Source: Isoetes taiwanensis | Lineage: Eukaryota > Streptophyta > Lycopodiopsida > Isoetales > Isoetaceae | DNA: 64,000 nt | Assembly (NCBI GenBank): GCA_021234155.1 | Contig: JAJEKV010000096.1 | Coordinates: 1,496,010-1,560,009 of the forward strand | Reading direction: 5' to 3' | Notes under the pieces: model-generated | Seen by the model: only the letters and a program-made list of their open reading frames with translations | Databases searched by the model: none | What the model was told of the DNA's origin: nothing | Part shown: positions 44,862 to 56,478 of the stretch, one piece after another | Layout: each line of letters opens with the position of its first letter | Numbering within the stretch: the first letter of the stretch is position 1 | Position numbers and translations under genes: made by a program

Positions 44862-45208
44862 GTCTTAGAAAAAGACTGTAAATTTTGCATGTGAATATGA
44901 AGATTCTATCTTCAAATTTTGAGAATACTACAGTTTCGATTCTGCACTTACTTCAATTTTTTGTTACATATTTTATCCTCTGAAATTAGAGTTTCTCTCT
45001 TTAAACATACTTGAAGAACATTCTATTTGCTAAGAAAAGTGACACTTTAAAAAAGTCAATTCTTTCGTTGCAAAAAAAAATTAGTCATTTGGGGGGGGTC
45101 AAAATAGAATTTCATGCATCTTTTTTTTTTTAACCTCGTTTTACCCCCTTTTTTGTAAAAAAAAAGGGAATCTTTGAGGAATATTCCTTTTGCTCTCGTT
45201 TCAATGAT
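44862..45208. other. Spacer between genes C and D
   Basis: Poly-A, poly-T and poly-G runs. A TTTTTTTTAACCTCGTTTTACCC stretch resembles the one following gene A at 37040-37070, suggesting repeated non-coding units in the element. Confidence 0.4.
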
Positions 45209-46745
45209 TTGCTCCCGTTTAATACGCAATCTTGTTACAAGCAGAAGTCGAAGACCAACTCCTCAAGTCTGCAAGCACTAAAGTTAAGTATTTCTATCCT
45301 TGAGTCTGAAATTGAAGAATATGAAGTTAACTTGAAATATTGGCATGCAAAGTGCAAACATGTGGCATATTTGCATCAGAATCATAAGTCAAAGAAGAAT
45401 CTGCCAAAGATAGGAATGGGAAATTATTTTTTCCCAATGTCATCAGATGGGGGAAGTACTTGTGAGGGCTGTGGCCTTCTGTTTTCAGAGGAATATGAGT
45501 TGCATGTCAAACTCAAAGAATGTGGACACATTTACCATGTAATTTGCTTCAGTGTTGTGCTGGAAAGTATGCAATGTATTGCATCAGGTTGTGAAGCTGA
45601 GGTGCCTGCCACCATTTTGGACGAGCTTGGCTTCAAGGAACTGAAGCCACCAGTGTCTGATGATGAAGAAGATAGTGATGAATCTGCAGAAGAAGTGGAA
45701 AAAATCAGCAAAGAAGATTTCAAGTCCAAAAGCACAAAGAAGGAGGTAACTCCTAAGAAAAGATTCAGAGATGATGCAAGCTCTAGTACCTCCTTATTCA
45801 ATGAACCAGCAAGTAAAGACTTTCAGCCAGTCAGACAAGCAAAGAAAAGATTGACAAGGAGTTCTACAAAAAGTAATGCATCAAAGCCAGTTGAAACAGG
45901 TATGAAATTTGCTGATTACTAAATTGTTTAGGTCTGTTAACTTAATTGTGTTCATATGTATTCATTATAGATCCAATCGATGTGGACAAAGTTAGTCCTG
46001 TAAAGTTTTTACACTTGACTCGTGAAGAGGGTTTTCAGCTCAGATCTAAGTCAGCATGTATTAACTTACCTGTATCAGCAAAAGAACATCAGTCCCTTAA
46101 CATGCAAGGTAATAGTATTCCAACATCTCATTCAATGAAGTCTTAAATATCTTAGAATTGTTTGTTTATGTAGCTGAAGGTAGTTCAAAAGCTGGTAAGA
46201 GTTCAACAGAAAAGAGTTCACCAGCTAAACAAGTACCATTGAACAATGGTAAGTGAGTTTTGCACATTAATTCAAACCCTACAAATCTCTGACATGAATG
46301 TCTATTCTTAACAGAAACTGAGATTGAAGAAAATCACTCCCTCTCTCCTATGAAGACTCCAGTTAAAACTGGTAAGCAGTTTTTCAGCAGTTTTCTTCTA
46401 ACTAGTCCTAATTAACATTATGCAGATAATGAAGTCACTGAAGGAGATGGTGCCGACACCAAAGAAGATTCCAACTCCCCCGAGCACCCTGTGAGTTAAA
46501 ATTTCCGAGGTTCTTTACATAGGGTATTCTTTACATAGTTTAATTAGTTAGTTTCTTGCTCATGCAGGTCGAGAACTGAGCATTGTAGTAATATCACCAG
46601 TGGGTGTGGTGCTAACTCCATCACAGCGGCAAGTACTCCAAACTCCAGAAAGCCCAGACAGCCCAATGGAGGAGGAGCTTACCATGGAAGGGTGGTTGAA
46701 GAAGAAGGAGCAGATGAAGGGAGTTGTGAAAAATATCTTCAAGTG
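45209..46745 (+). CDS. Gene D: RING-like zinc-binding protein, six exons
   Basis: Exon 1 (open from 45209, true start not identified, ends 45899) encodes a coiled-coil start (LESEIEEYEVNLKYWHAKC). A RING-like finger follows: CEGCGLLF, KECGHIYHVICF, MQCIASGC, that is C-x2-C ... C-x-H-x2-H-x2-C ... C-x4-C. RING domains recruit ubiquitin-conjugating enzymes. The rest is acidic and basic low complexity (DDEEDSDESAEEVE). In-phase exons follow at 45971-46108, 46174-46248, 46315-46371 and 46426-46490, all with GT/AG ends. They carry short SSPAKQ- and SPMKTPVKT-like Ser/Pro motifs. The last exon begins at 46568 and stops at 46579. A longer open frame (SPVGVVLTPSQRQ to 46745) fits if splicing differs by one base. 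Gene E converges on it. Confidence 0.6.
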
Positions 46746-47430
46746 ATACTTGTTTTGTTGTCAGAAAAACTTTCAGTTATTTTAACTTCTAAGTTATATT
46801 TTCATGTAAAACAGTGAGCACCAATTTTCCCTTTTAGGTGCCAGTTTTGTAAAGTTTTACATGAATACATATCTCTATTATCTTTTGAGGATACTTGTTT
46901 TGGAATATGAAGTTGTTTGCAGTCATAGGAGTGCTAATGTTTTGAGTTATCAATCCCTTGTTTTGCAAGCAAAGTATTAAAAACATTAACTCCAAGTTTT
47001 GAAGATTGGCAACTCGAAGTTTTGAAACTAAACAATGAAACTAAAAACTTAATGTTATAAACAATGAAACTAAAACAATGAAACTAAACAACAAAAGAAC
47101 AACTAAACAATGAAACTAGAAACTTAATGTTATAAACAATGAAACTAAAACTTCATGAATCAATGAAAGAATCCATGTTACAATCAATGTTACAATTAAA
47201 GACTTGGATGCAGACAATTTGATGCAGACTTGGAATTTTTTTTACACTTTGATTCATTATGAACACTTCATGTAGGCTGATCTCGATTCCCCGAAAGCAA
47301 ACAAAGCAATCGCTTTTGTGGCAAGTCATCCAAAGATTTGGTTATGTATGTCTTCCGGCAAATTGAAGCAATTTCCAATTCCATCACTATTGCTCATCTC
47401 AAAACAAACCGGTTACCAAATGATCAAACA
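46746..47430. repeat. Intergenic; AAACAATGAAACTA repeats
   Basis: AAACAATGAAACTA-type units recur at least five times between 47030 and 47150, with the longer unit ACTTAATGTTATAAACAATG twice (47047 and 47126). Nothing coding. Confidence 0.7.
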
Positions 47431-50400
47431 TTACACTGGTTCATTCACAAGTAGCTCATATCTATTGCACCCTAAATACTTGTAGAATAACCCAGTAACA
47501 ACAACTTCATTTCTGCCAAACTTCTGACCCCATGGATCTTTGAATGCCTTCTCAACAACATGTTTGACTTTGGTGCATTTGAGAACATAAAAGTCCACCT
47601 TCTCTTTATTGTCAGGCTCTGAAACTACAGCAAAATTATCCCCAACTGCAAGAATATCAGATATCCATTGTGGATCACCTTCAAACACAGGACCATCCAC
47701 AATATCTTCCACATAATTAGCACATGGTCTAAGTTCTGAGTACTGCCATGTACCTATTCTGGCTTTGTTAGGACACTTGGCATGTTTGCCTAACCAGCAA
47801 TTATGGCAGAAACAATTATAATCCATATGAGCTACCTGTGTTGGATCTGTTGTTTGAATTGGCCTGATAGAATGAAATTTGCTTGAACCTACTAGTGTAG
47901 CACAATCAAACCTCTCTGACCTGTCGACTTCATCCACTCCAATTTCCCAAAAGAACCTGTAAAAAGAGGATTATTTCTCATATTGTAAGAAAAAAACAAC
48001 ACTATTTCAGCATACCTGTATCTGTCCTTTCCCTCGAGTTGGGAGTTGTCACTGAAATGTTTAATTAGAAATACCACTGCATCATGTGCATTTCTTAAGG
48101 GTACTGAGCTCCTCTTCAGCATCTCATGAGTTAAAGCTCGTTTGATGACAGCTCCAGCACCATCATGCTCACCTGGTATACAATTTCCATGAGATAACAA
48201 GAATACATTACAAACACAAAGTAAAACCATAAAAGTACTTACCCTTTCCATGATATGAGGCAAAGTAGTTCCAATTTATTGGAATGCCAGTGTTGTGGTA
48301 GTTCCTGCCAAGGAAATAGAAGGTTCTTGATCCTTTGAACTGATGAGAACATCCATCAGACCACATGATGTGCTTGTTGTATTTCACACCTTTGCTGCTC
48401 AAGAATGCAGCATGCTTATTCAAGCAATGCTGCACAATCAATGTATCATGGTCCCTGTCATCTGATATGTAGAAGTGAGTTTCCTTCACAACCCTTCTCT
48501 CTTTCTCGTCAAGATTAATGTCATCTAACTTGGTAGCGTGTCTATAAGTAATATGCACCAAGATTGTGCATTGGTCATTCCTCCAATGCAGACTTTGTAT
48601 CTCTTGCTGAATCTTAAAACTATAGTTTTCAGCAAAATCTATGACTGACACAATTGTGTCCTTTGGGAATGTTGCCAGGCATTCTCTGAATTGCTTGGCT
48701 TGCCATCTCCCTTCATAGTTATGTGGAATAAATTCTTTTAGAACTGTTTTTGCTTCCTGGAAAATGCAAGCAGCAGTTGTGCATTTGTAAACTAGTTTGG
48801 TAATTGGTTTACTACCAACTTTGAACCCTCCTTTCCCATCAGGCTCTGGCTCTCCTGTAGGCTCAAGTACCTGCAACAGTAGTGACAAATCATTGACATT
48901 AGACATCACAAATAGAAATCATGATACTATTAGGTTGAACTCTTACCTTGTCATAGGTTTTCCACTCGATTTTGTGATCTGATCTGTGTTCTAGCTCCTT
49001 TGGACATGTAGGTAAATTGGCAGGTCCACATTTCTTGCATTTTAGAGTTAAACACTCATGTGTATGCCACTCTTCTGTTTCTTCATCCTTTTGACAGACT
49101 AATGACCTCCACAACTCACTAGTAGCTGCATATGTGCATGATTTGGCCATGCAAATAGGTCCTGGACCACTCCCTAACTTTTCTCACATATGGTGGCTTC
49201 AAAGCATGAAACATTGAGAAAGATACCTCAAATTTTGGGTATTCTGCTGTAAACCTCTTGTAGAAACACACCTAGGAGAACATCAAATTGAAGAAACAAC
49301 AAAAGTAAGTAATTGAATTGAAATAAGAATCACAACTACTTTAGAAAAAAAACTGACCTGAGTTTCTTCCAAGAAATGCAAGGGATGCATTACTTTCACT
49401 CCTTTGGCTAGTCTGATCTTCATGACATGTTTTTTGCAAGGTGACACTCTAGTGTTGTTTCTCCAGAAGTCAACCACAAATTTTCTTTGATCATAAGAAA
49501 GCTTGTCACATCGAAAGTGCTCTTCTTAAGCATTGACCATGGACCTTTCCCATGTTCACCGCCAACCTTCTATTGACAAAGAATCGATACAATTCTCCTA
49601 TTCAAGTTCAATTGCTTTGCAAAAGCTCTTCTATTGGTATCAGAATTTACAGAGAAAGTCATAGCAGTACTTCTTGCTCTCCAAATATCCATATCCTTAG
49701 CATACTTGTGAGCTGCAAATGATTTCTTCAAGTTATCCACTATAGCTTTCATAGTCTTTACTTCTTTGATGGATTCAACACCAAGTTGAGGCAACCATTT
49801 GGCTGCCCCCCTTAAGATATCTTCCTTGTCCTTTTCACTTGCGTTATCACAAATTTCAGTTACAAGTTTGCCAATGTTTTTTGACAGCCTTTTCTTCTTC
49901 TTTGTGTTGAATTCACCATTGACTTTGGCTTGCTCATCTGCAGCAGCCTCCCTCTCTCTCTATTTTTGCCTCTCCTTCCTTCTTTGTTCAGCTCTCTTCT
50001 TCCTAAAAAGGACAGCTACATATGCTAACAATAGCTAAATTTCACAAAGCAAGAGTCATTTAATCAACATAAAGAAATAAACATTTCTTACTTTCAATAT
50101 CCGTGTCAGCACTTGTATGTTTTGGTATAAATGCAGCCTCTACTTGTTCATTGGATAATCCTGCACCTACAGTTGAACAGAAAGCTTTAAAAATGAATTC
50201 AGCACCATTTCAGCATAAAAAAAATGACAGCAGTACTTGAAAGTAAATAAGTTACCTGTTGCCTCAGCCATTGTTTCCTCTTGCAAGTACTCAGCAACTG
50301 TTTCTTCTGCAACAAATTCACCATGTACCTCTTCAACACATGTACCAAGACCTGGCAATGAGGAAGTACAATGAAAGTAAGTGCAAGACCTTGACATTGA

Positions 50401-51053
50401 GTCTGAAATCAAAATTGCAAACCAATTTGGCAAACCAATTTGAAATACCTGAAATGTGAAAGCCGTTTATGCTTTCATCTTCCATGACTTGTTGTCCATA
50501 ATCTTGAAAACAAGAAAGACATATATACTGCTAATAAGTACAAATTTCAATGGTTATTGAAGCAGCACACAAATACAAATGCTAAACCTTCATGTCCAGC
50601 TTCTTGATAAGCTTCTTCAATAGTTGGTCCATCTAGGGGGGTAGCAAATCCACCATTTCCTGAAAAAAATAGAGTAGAAGTAATTAAGAATTAAGAAAGT
50701 ATTGCAAAAAAAAATTAACAAGCAGAGGTTACACCTCTGTCTTCTTGGTTCACTTCTTTAATTGAAGATCCACCTGAGGGGGCAGCAATTCCAGCATTTC
50801 CTGAAAGAGAATAGCATTGTTCACAGTTATGTCATGCAAGAACAAATTATCGAGCAGAAGTAAGACCTCTGTCAATAATTGTGCTGAATTTTGAACAAGA
50901 TTCCATAAATCTTTTGGACTGTTGTTCGAATTCATGGAGGCCGGAAAGAATTGATGCAGGATCAAACGCCACCTTGTTCTTGGCCAGAGAGCCGAGGAAG
51001 GAGGCGTTCCATTCCATTTGAGAGAAAAAAATGAAACAAAGAATTTCGGCCAT
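47431..51053 (-). CDS. Gene E: multi-exon RNase-H/DDE-like transposon protein
   Basis: From the 5' end at 51053 (or the ATG at 51017): exon 1 (FDPASILSGLHEFEQQSKRF) ends 50868. Two homologous short exons follow, 50800-50735 and 50659-50588, both starting GN(A/G)G(I/F)A(A/T)P. Several more phase-1 exons lead to a basic stretch with one stop (QRRKERQK, stop, near 49964) and PQLGVESIKEVKTMKAIVDN. A second break occurs near 49575. Then come SPCKKHVMKIRLAKGVKV, a zinc-like segment (WHTHECLTLKCKKCGPANL) ending at 48947, and the catalytic exon 48870-48243. That exon has SVIDFAENYSF (about 48639), MWSDGCSHQFKG (about 48357) and FASYHGKG. The next exon (from 48172) continues EHDGAGAVIKRAL. Asp, Asp and Glu in these motifs are the likely metal ligands. 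A Cys/His segment (CFCHNCWLGKHAKCP) and a BAH-like end (DNFAVVSEP, WGQKFGRNEVVVTGLFYKYL) finish it. I know this motif set from uncharacterised proteins of invertebrates and algae. Confidence 0.7.
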
Positions 51054-51294
51054 AATTTAAGACAATTGCAAGAACCCGAGCTTACTCCGCCATTACCCAT
51101 TTCAAATTCAACTTGATCCGGCGCCCAGTCGATCCAAGAATGGAAGCTCTCTCCCGCCCATGAAAATTGGATGACGGTTGGATGAAGGGCAGAACTTCGA
51201 CGACGGGCGCTGAAGGGCATGACGCTCGGGGTTGAAGTTCGAAAAGCAGTTTTACAGCACCAATGTCGCCCACATGCTTTTTGGCCTATATCAA

Positions 51295-51781
51295 TTAAAA
51301 ACACACCCGCACATGGTATGTAAGAATCTGAACAATTCTTACGTGGGTTAGTTCAGTCTAAAAATTCATTATTATTATGTTGATTTGCTCTTCAAACAAG
51401 AGCTTGGATTGTGGCTTGCAATTTTAGAGCTTTTTGTATAATTATGATCTGTGGCAGTGTCATTGATTGGCTAAATTCTTTGAGATTTCTTGATTAACAG
51501 AAGCGCCATTCAATGCATTTACAATGCGATAAGAGCTAATGGCTAGGAATTTATGTTTTACCGCTACCCTTTTGCAATGATGGTGAATTAATTATTAGCC
51601 CATCAGGTTATGTCAGTGTACATCGGCAGTTAATATGGATGGAGATGTTGCGGCCTTAATGATAGAGTCAGGTTGGCTGTTTGTTAGCCTACGAAATGAA
51701 TTGAAAATGGAGTTAAACCTTTCCTTCTGTAGATAGTTGTTATGTTCTTGAAAGTTGTTCTGATGTTTTCTAATATACAGG
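51295..51781. other. No gene recognised
   Basis: AT-rich flank between gene E and the next gene fragment. GTAAGAAT/ATTCTTAC forms a small inverted repeat at 51321-51343. Confidence 0.4.
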
Positions 51782-52372
51782 CATGGAATATGACAGCTTC
51801 TGCACAGCAAGGTGTGATGGACCTAAGGGACAAGTTTATGCTCTTGCGGTGCATGGGGACTCAGTATTTGCTGGATGTAATGCAAGGCTTTCTTTGTTTC
51901 GACCTAATTGCAGGTTTCATGGCATGCTTTCCTGAAATTGCAGTCTGCGCAAACTATTCACTTGGCACTTTGTATTAAGACTAGTCTGTATATATTGTTA
52001 AAGGATGGAACTATTCTGGCATGGAGGTTGAGCGTGGCTACTTTCAATAGTTTAAGTAGTCGTGGTGCATTGTTGTCAATGTTAAAAGATAGAGGCTATG
52101 ACATTTCTGAAGAAAAATTTACCAAATGTTTTGTATCTTCTTGCCTTTTTTGGATCCCTGAAACTTCGAGTCTGGCAAGGCATTCTAGCTTTGTGCGGGA
52201 CAACCGATGCTTAGGGGAAGCCAGACTTCTTTTATGTTCCTTCAATGACAATACAGTCTTCGAGTCTGGCAAGGTGTTCTAGCTTTGTGCGGGACAACCG
52301 ATGCTTAGGGGAAGCCAGTTCTTTTATGTTCCTTCAATGACAATACAGTCCGGGTTGCCAAAGTACGACATT
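51782..52372 (+). pseudogene. CCCH-zinc-finger/WD40 protein fragment with internal 94-bp duplication
   Basis: Read in shifting frames it shows DGPKGQVYALAVHGDSVFAG, then LKDGTILAWR, then VWQGILALCGTTDA and SFNDNTVRV. These are WD40 blades in the order found in plant ZFWD proteins (CCCH finger plus WD40). Stops occur after RFHGMLS and elsewhere. A 94-base unit starting TTCGAGTCTGGCAAGG occurs at 52165 and 52259, duplicating one blade. It has no CCCH finger and no start. It is a dead fragment. Confidence 0.75.
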
Positions 52373-54647
52373 GTAATTCAAGAATTTCCCATGAATTTAA
52401 TTTACTTGTGTTATCTGACAAATTTGTTACAACTTTCATAATACATGAAAATTGAATGGTTTCACATTGAATGGTTTCACATAATTGGATGATTGAACCT
52501 CAATCCTTTTCTGTGCCATGTAAGAACTTCTAGGACCCATGGTCAGGGAATTGAAAATACGATGGTAGTCTTTTCATAATGTTAAAATATTGTCACAATG
52601 TACACAAATGTTAAAATATTGTCACTTACAATGTACACAAACTTCGGAAATTTCATCAATGCTTGAATTTTGCTTAAGTTGTCTACACGTGCATGGGTGA
52701 TCCTCACTTTAAATTATTCGGAGGCTTACATTAACATGTTTTAAGTTGCAAAGCATGCATTTTTTCAGGGCTTAAGATACAAGCATGGATGGCCTCGCTT
52801 TAAATGATTCAGGGGCTTACATTAACATGTTTTTAGTTGCAAAGCATGCATTTTCAATGGTTTAAGGTTTAATCTCTGTTTTTGAAAATATAATTGGAAG
52901 GAGCAAAAGTAGTCAACTTCAAAACACTGAGTTAGATTTCAGACTTCATGCGAACCAAGCATTGCTGTTGTATCTTAGCAAACATTCATAAGTTCTAGAC
53001 TTCACCTATACAAGAACCTAGCAAACTGCTGCCCTTCGTCAAACTCAAAGTCTGTTGGTAGTGGCGCATGGCAACAATCAGAATAAAATCTAGACAACCA
53101 AAAATAAAAGTTATACATCAGATAGAAGATTGAAACAAGAACATTCCTCATATCAAACCAAAGACGTGCAGATAGGCTAGACAAGTTCCAAACTACAAGA
53201 AAAGATAGTCCTTACTTGAATGTCTGTATATCTTTGCCACTTGAAATGCATATTCTTCAATGACATTTTGTTATACCACATTATACAAAATCTGGCCAGT
53301 GCCTATATCAAAAGTTTGAAAGGCAGGACAGTTGTTAAAAGAGATTTATTATCCTAGATAGTAGAATGGCCACATAAGATGACATGAAATGAAATGGTTT
53401 TTCAAAAGTCAAACTTACCACTGTACCCTTTCTATTTGCTTGCGTCTGCATTTTTTTTGCCTTTTTTAAATATGTGGCGAGCTATAAGGCTGAGCCAATT
53501 ACTGGCACGATACGCTAGGTGATTAATTTTTGCATTAGCTGGCCGGCATTTCAGTTCTTCATTATTATTTTTTTGGTTATTAATTATTTGATTTGGATAT
53601 GGCAGATACTCGGCTTGTTTGGCGCTGAGGGAGTTTATTAGTTTGCTTCAATGGCATTCAAGATTGTGATGCAGTGTCAAGCTGGTTTCCGGATGAATTA
53701 TAGTTCCTAGACAATGATGTAGTAGCGACACTCACAAACAAAGACTTCGCAACACACGTTCTAGAAAATACCAAGGTATATCTTTTGCCACTAAAATTAA
53801 GCCAAAATTGTCCTTGCTTCTCACCTTATTCCACGTGCAGGAACGACGACATGATAAATGAGTTAACAATGTTCGGCGATATCGACACTGCATCCAAGAT
53901 GCTACATGTCACAGTGGTAGGAGCATTGCTTGACAAATTTCTCGGTTATCCATTAGGATTGTGTTATTTTCTTTTCTTTTGTTTATGAATTGTTCATGGG
54001 CCAAGCCTGTTTCTAGCATGGAGATTATGACTTGAGATCTCTAACATGAGATGTTTATTATTGTTTTTGCCCGTGCTTTACATACCTTGTAGCAAGAGGC
54101 GTAATTTTGTTGTTTTTATGTCTAAAGCATGAACTACAGTTCCAAGACCTAGATATGAGACCTTTAGGAATGATAGCCATATATGAGCATTGATGCGAAG
54201 GTGTGGTGCAGTTTCTATGTTTTAATCTTGGACCAGTGGATGGGCAAGACCAAGAGTGTTAATTTGGAATTTCATTGATATGGTGTAGGAATGGTATCAA
54301 TATGATGTAAGAATGCTTGAGCCATAACTTATTACATCGATGTATTGTTGGATTCCAGTAGCTTAAGTTTAAGATGTAATCACTTGCACAATCTCTAGCT
54401 TATAGGGAATGATGCAATACCCTTGCGAACTAAATTTTTAAGCATGTTGAAGTAAAACATGATATATAAAAAGTTGTGCATGGTTGATTTATATGTAACT
54501 TTAACATGCTCGTTCACTTATCAAATACTTGCAATGGTGTAATATTTCATGTGTCATAATGGAAGGATCCTTGGATTTATTGTCGAAAATTATATGTGTT
54601 ATTGCACTAGATACATTAGATATGTAATGTTTTGTGCAAGCAATTAT
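52373..54647. other. No gene recognised; small repeats
   Basis: A repeated stretch 'GGGGCTTACATTAACATGTTTT' type occurs near 52722 and 52811 and is followed each time by AGTTGCAAAGCATGCATTTT. An exon-like piece near 53640-53930 (NDDMINELTMFGDIDTASKM) has no recognisable family. Confidence 0.4.
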
Positions 54648-54965
54648 CGTTATTTTTTTTGTTGAAGGACGTCAGACTTTATTCAATCAAAGAGTCAAAT
54701 ACAAGTATAAATGCAGAGACAGGAATAAAATCTCAGCGGATAAGCGGAGACCCACCGAGTGAAGCAACCTGCCTAAGCATAAGAGTGCACATCCAAATAC
54801 TCCTCAAAAATCAATCGCCTCTTGCGAGGGGCAAGTGAAGAACAATGATACGACTTTACAATGTAACCTTGAGCTTCTTGGAGAACACGATTATCTGCCA
54901 CATCCAGACCTTTGAAGATTACCAATCTTCGTCTTTTCCAGATAGTCCAAAGCAGATTTTGAGTG
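54648..54965 (-). pseudogene. LINE 3' end remnant
   Basis: On the minus strand LLWTIWKRRRLVIFKGLDVA, then NRVLQEAQGYIVKSYHCSSL, with a stop at 54775-54773. This is the C-terminal tail of plant LINE ORF2 proteins (the 'IWKxRN' segment). The 3' untranslated part ends in an A-rich tail (plus strand TTTTTTTT at 54653). It is strongly 5' truncated. Confidence 0.65.
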
Positions 54966-55661
54966 CGTCATTATTGTAAAGAACATGCGATTGATTATTT
55001 ATTTATTGAGGTGTAAGTTCTAGAATTGAGAACTTAGAGTATATTCTTGCAAAGAAATAGTAGTGACGAGATTAGAAAGTTCTGAAAATAAATATGTAAG
55101 TTATATATAGATAAGGTGATTTTCTTTAAGTTCTTAGTAATTGATTAGTGCCTTGGAGGCTATCACCCTCCTTGAGATTCATAATTCTGAAAGTTTTCAG
55201 TCTAATATGGATCTCCCGTGAACATTGATAAATTCTTTCTTTCTTATCTGACCTATCAAGCATATGCTTTTCCTTTTGCCTTTCTTTTTTATTATAAAGA
55301 TTCCACATTTAAATTCATAAATAGGAAATGGCACTTACCATAGAAAAGGCACCTCCATAATAAGGATATGCAGCCTTGATGAACCTCTCATACTCACTAT
55401 GCCTAAATGGTCTGACAGGTATCTAGAAGAGCAGAAAGTATATGTTTATAAAAACTCAATGGACCTCAAATAGAAAGCACCAAGTGAAGCAGACTTCATA
55501 GCAGATTAGAGAGAAGAGCAAACCTAGACCTTAAACTGAAACATGCCATAGACATCTGGAACTTGAAATGGTGTTCACACAAATGTTACATGCTGGGAAG
55601 GATATGTGATTCTATTGTGCTTTGCACTTCAATCTCTGTTGTTATGTATCGGCACTGAAAG
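54966..55661. other. No gene recognised
   Basis: AT-rich. The minus ORF 55126-55308 is lysine and arginine rich without a domain. Confidence 0.4.
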
Positions 55662-55867
55662 TAGTCCGCCATTGCAGTCTTCGGTCTAGGTGCACTTGGA
55701 CTTGCAGTGAACGTCCTGTTAAGGTTTTTCAATTTATATTAAACGTAATGTTGCACATGTGCATTTTATTGACACAATTATTTTTATGCAGGTTATGATA
55801 GGTGCAAAAATGGCTGCTGCTTCCAGAATAATTGGCATTAATACCAACCCTGCCAAGTTCAACAAGG
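55662..55867 (+). pseudogene. Alcohol dehydrogenase fragment (two exon pieces)
   Basis: Piece one reads AIAVFGLGALGLA up to a GTGAAC donor at 55707. Piece two begins after TTTATGCAG at 55792 and reads VMIGAKMAAASRIIGINTNP, then AKFNK, ending at a GTATTT donor. Together they form the NAD-binding Rossmann start of zinc alcohol dehydrogenases (GLGxxGLA ... GAKxAxASRIIGIDxNPxKF). The class III (S-hydroxymethylglutathione dehydrogenase) type is the nearest in my judgement. Zinc-ligand regions are absent, so it is a fragment. Confidence 0.7.
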
Positions 55868-56478
55868 GTATTTATTTATCACTCTCATTCTTTACTGCAA
55901 AATAGAGATCATATCTTGCATATGTCTTGTTCGCATTTGTTTAACAGCCAAAGCTCTCAGGCAACTGATCTTTCAAATCCAAAGAACTGGATAAGCCAGT
56001 TGAACATGTAGTCTAGATTGTTTAAAGAAAGGAGCCCCGCTGGAAGTTTATTTAACTCTATATATATTACGTGTAATTCAAACGATGACATAGGGATGTA
56101 GACTACAACCTTGAGTGTCTCAGAAATAAAGAGGTGATGCAATCAACGTATGAATGCTATCACATAGTATGTTTGTGAAAATTTGATGTGCCAAAGCGAG
56201 AAGCGTAAAAAAGATATTCTTTGTGCTTTTGCTCATTCAAAAGAACATATGGTAAAGTCTTCTTCAATGATTTATTTCCCATAATTGCTATGAATTTGAA
56301 CATGTTAAGAAGTTGAAACGCAAATAAGAAATATTTATCTTACAAGCTAAGCATCAAATGATGTATAAGGTTTGACAAAGATTAGGTTACAGGAACTTGA
56401 AAGTGGGACAAATATAAGGTTGTGTAAAGCTCACAAACAATGTGATGGAATAAATGTCCGATAGATATAACATCTCAC
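55868..56478. other. No gene recognised
   Basis: No further alcohol dehydrogenase exons were found. A TATATATATTACG stretch is near 56060. Confidence 0.4.

Larger units (their letters stand above)
35804..51294. mobile_element. Candidate 15.5-kb multi-gene mobile element
   Basis: Five intron-containing genes of non-housekeeping type lie together in the order A(+), B(-), C(+), D(+), E(-). Two of them (C and E) have transposase-like cores. Candidate ends are TTGATATATGCCA (35804-35816) and, inverted, TGGCCTATATCAA (51282-51294), 12 of 13 matching. No target duplication is evident. The boundaries are tentative, and it could instead be two elements, B-C and D-E. Confidence 0.4.

Noticed and set aside
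47431-51053. KDZ (Kyakuja-Dileera-Zisupton) transposase assignment for gene E
   Set aside because: The KDZ signature residues I know are not present. The DFAENY/SDG/HGKG motif set is different.
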